Below are positions 61,188 through 64,000 of a DNA stretch of 64,000 nucleotides, piece after piece. Location of the stretch: contig NC_091134.1 of the NCBI RefSeq assembly GCF_041381155.1, forward strand, positions 15,626,008-15,690,007, given 5' to 3'. Position 1 is the first letter of the stretch, and every line of letters begins with the position of its first letter. Made by a program: the position numbers and the translations under genes. Below the pieces are notes generated by a model. The model saw only the letters and a program-made list of their open reading frames with translations. It did not search any database and was not told the DNA's origin. This DNA is from Argopecten irradians (Eukaryota; Mollusca; Bivalvia; Pectinida; Pectinidae).

Positions 61188-61532
61188 ACTGCACTTGCTT
61201 TTCAACAATATTGTGAGGGTTCGAATCCCTGTCCGACGTGAAAAGTGATCGTTTTTTTCAATTATATAGTTTTCCGCATTAAAACCCTATCCAGGCCTTC
61301 ATCCTTTCAAAATATACATACATGTATCTTATGTCTCTCTTATAATTACTCGTTAGGATGTAGCAGTCGTGATTGTGAATCTCTGTAGCAAGCGAAGTGT
61401 GCGGCATAGACATTAATAACTTTCAATGACGTGGCCATGAATATTACCTTTAGTTTGATACAAATAAAGTTAAACCTATATGATAAGAGGTCAGTACCTA
61501 CATGTGTCTGTTCTAGGTAGCATTCCTTACAG

Positions 61533-61705
61533 ATGATAAAATATTATATCATCAAAAGTCAAGATGGATCAGCCTGCTTCCAAAACAGTTGGGAAAAGAG
61601 AGTTGTGGCAAAATGGAAAGGAGTTCATGTTTTCTTGTATAGGTGTCAGCGTTGGACTAGGAAATATATGGAGATTCCCGTACATTTGCTACAGAAATGG
61701 CGGTG
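61533..61705 (+). CDS. Second SLC6-family transporter, first coding exon (gene continues off-window)
   Basis: The exon follows an acceptor TTCCTTACAG and has a short leader, then ATG at 61564. It encodes 47 residues: [47 protein letters not shown], then a GT donor after 61705. This is the N-tail and TM1 of an SLC6 transporter, about 70% identical over TM1 to the first gene, and the intron falls at the same codon in the same phase (NGG|G). An alternative ATG at 61533 is in a different frame and is not the start. The exon for TM2 was not found in the remaining 2.3 kb, which carries a minisatellite; it is presumably beyond the right edge. The gene is head-to-head with the first SLC6 gene about 6.6 kb away. 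Confidence 0.95.
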
Positions 61706-62197
61706 GTATGTTTAGTTAGACATTCTAGTTTCGGTCCTTAGAAAGCATTTGTTGTATAATTAAATGTCCTATGACAACATTGTAATGGTATTTTGATCTT
61801 TCTGCATCACACATTTGTGTTGTGATTTCGTGGTTGTACTGTACAGCGGGTAAAATTATGGTGGTTTATATTCGCTATATTTCCGTGCTTTACTGAAATC
61901 CACGAATTCTTATCACCAGAGAAATATTCAAAAACCCACTGACGTGCCTAAGAACAATAGTTGAAAGAATTTTATGAGTCGATGACCCGCTTAATTTAAC
62001 CTCCGCGAATAAACCTCGTAAAGAAAACCGCGAAATATGGACACCGCGAATTTAAAGCGTTATACAGCATTTATTGTGAAGATATTCGTCTATCGATAAA
62101 ATAGAGCATTAAGCAGAGGTAAAAAATAATTTATGTTAAAGAATTTGAACATCTGGCAATCCATTTAGAAAGCGGCCATGGAGACATTAAGTATACA

Positions 62198-63115
62198 AAG
62201 AAAAATATTGTTTTAAATGAGTATGGCGAACTATTCCTCAATATTTAAGAGTATGGCAACTATTCCTCATATGATTTAAACGGGTATGGCGAACTATTCC
62301 TCCAAATGATTTTTAAACGAGTATGGCGAACTATTCCTCTATATGATTTAAACGGGTATGGCGAACTGTTCCTCCATATGATTTAATATTCCCATGTATG
62401 GCGAACTATTCCTCATTATGATTTAAACGGGTATGGCGAACTATTCCTCTATATGATTTTAAACGAGTATGGCGAACTATTCCTCCAAATGATTTAAACG
62501 AGTATGACGAACTATTCCTCATTATTGCTTTAAACGGTATGCGAATATTCTAATTTAAACAAGTATATCGAACTATTCCTCCATATGCATTTAAACGAGT
62601 GTGGCGAACTATTCCTCCAAATGATTTAAACGAGTATGACGAACTATTCCTCATTATGCTTTAATTGAGTATAGCGAACTATTCCTCCATATGATTTAAA
62701 CAAGTATGGCGAACTATTCCTCCATATGATTTAAACGAGTATGGCGAACTATTCCTCCATATGATTTAAACGAGTATGGCGAACTATTCCTCTATATGAT
62801 TTAAACGAGTATGGCGAACTATTCCTCCAAATGATTTTAAAGGGTATGGCGAACTATTCCTCTATATGATTTAAACGAGTGTGGCGAACTATTTCTCTAT
62901 ATGATTTAAACGAGTATGGCGAACTATTCCTCTATATGATTTAAACGAGTATGGCTAACTATTCCTCAATATTATTTAAATGAGTATGGTGAAACTATTC
63001 CTCTATATTATTTAAACGAGTATGGCGAACTATTCCTCCCTATGATTTAAATGAGTATGGCGAACTATTCCTCTATATGATTTAAACAAGTGTGGCGAAC
63101 TATTCCTCCATATTT
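62198..63115. repeat. ~34 bp minisatellite in the second SLC6 gene's intron
   Basis: Roughly 27 units of GAGTATGGCGAACTATTCCT followed by CCATATGATTTAAAC. The middle units are nearly identical and the left units carry small deletions. Unlike the other two arrays, the unit does not resemble a visible splice junction. Confidence 0.92.
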
Positions 63116-64000
63116 TTCTCGTGATGTGTCTCGGGCAGCATTCGCCTCAATTTTGCATTAATGTATTGTCTCTGTAAAAAATGGTATTTATTCCTAGCTG
63201 AAAGCTAAGGTCAACAAACGATGTCATTTTTCTTCCTTCTTTGCGGTTACTTCACGTGGGGTGATAACAGTGGTGCGGTATTAAAGTGTCATAACATGTA
63301 CAATTGGCGATTAATCAAATACTGACTGTAAGCTGGCTCATATCGGTACAATCGTAACGAAAATGTAGTCTTTTAGCTTGTTAGCGAAGATTAATTAGCA
63401 CATGATCGCCATTGAAATGATATATACAGAAAATGAAATTTGACACACTAGTCAAACCATTTTCCTGTCAATATCATATCGAACGTTTTGATTTTTGTTA
63501 AAGATGAAAACCATTTTAATATTTTTTTTACAAATGTTTTATTCTTCCAGCTAGAAAAAATAGCCAGATTAAAAATGTATACATTTGTATAATATAATTT
63601 CATAGCAACAAGCTACATGTAAGCGCACGGTTATGGGCCGGGAGTCATCTGTACTTTGATAGGAGTTGCCATGGTTGTGGCGCCATGGGATGAACTTCCT
63701 GAAAAATCATGTTGTGCATCATAAATAACTACACTTAACAGTTAAACTACAGAAAATATACCTATGAAACACAGTATCATTCTTCAGTAAACTGACAGAT
63801 TTCTAATAATATAACGTATTAATGCACGATCGTGACCGTGAGAGCTACTCAAAGTACTCAGACCTGTATTCTATATTTGGATATTAGAACTGCCTTTAAA
63901 GTTATTTCTTGTAATTTTCACTATCACAAACTCTCATAAAACATACAATGTGCAAATATGGATGCTTAAATATGATGGTTCAGATTTATGAAAGCACCAA
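63116..64000. other. Intronic remainder
   Basis: Continues the first intron of the second SLC6 gene. No exon with TM2 features was found; nothing else was recognised. Confidence 0.4.

Noticed and set aside
61533-61715. 60-codon open frame starting at the exon boundary
   Set aside because: It overlaps the true SLC6 exon in a different frame; the ATG at 61564 gives the conserved TM1 sequence.

Overview
This window looks like genomic DNA from a metazoan, most likely a marine mollusc and probably a bivalve. It is AT-rich and gene-sparse, with long introns bounded by GT/AG, several tRNA-derived SINEs, many palindromic short DNA-transposon relics and several intronic minisatellites. No prokaryotic features, CRISPR arrays or rRNA genes were seen. 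The organism call is inference.

Layout. 1-10 kb: two exons of a carbonyl reductase (CBR1-like, minus strand) surrounded by repeats; the rest of that gene was not found. 10-18 kb: mostly gene-free, with a SINE, the 3' end of a dead LINE, and duplications just beyond RER1. 18.5-23.8 kb: a complete RER1 gene (minus, 6 coding exons, 196 aa) whose introns carry a ~600 bp tandem array and a tRNA-like tandem repeat. 24-33 kb: intergenic DNA between the head-to-head genes RER1 and PUSL1. It holds a mariner-type MITE and a 5.67 kb foldback element (27444-33109) with ~2.3 kb terminal inverted repeats and a 6-bp target-site duplication. 33.8-39.8 kb: a TruA-type pseudouridine synthase (PUSL1-like, plus, 7 exons seen). 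41.8-55 kb: a complete SLC6 sodium-coupled transporter gene (minus, 13 coding exons, 581 aa, all phases consistent). 57-64 kb: a retroelement fossil, a MITE, a SINE, and the first coding exon of a second SLC6 gene (plus) arranged head-to-head with the first and running off the window.

Most notable points. (i) The foldback element is a large non-autonomous-looking transposon of unclear family with nested inner palindromes. (ii) Two minisatellites in the same SLC6 gene are each built from a splice junction of that gene: ~43 copies of a 52 bp unit carrying the exon 7 acceptor, and ~12 copies of a 22 bp unit carrying the exon 12 donor. (iii) The SLC6 protein has Asp where most family members have Asn at the TM7 ligand of the Na1 site.

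The four protein-coding loci have unrelated housekeeping or transport roles and do not form a pathway. The two SLC6 genes are paralogues sharing the first coding intron position and phase, which fits a local inverted duplication. All coordinates and splice sites were read by eye from the sequence; no alignment or expression evidence was available.
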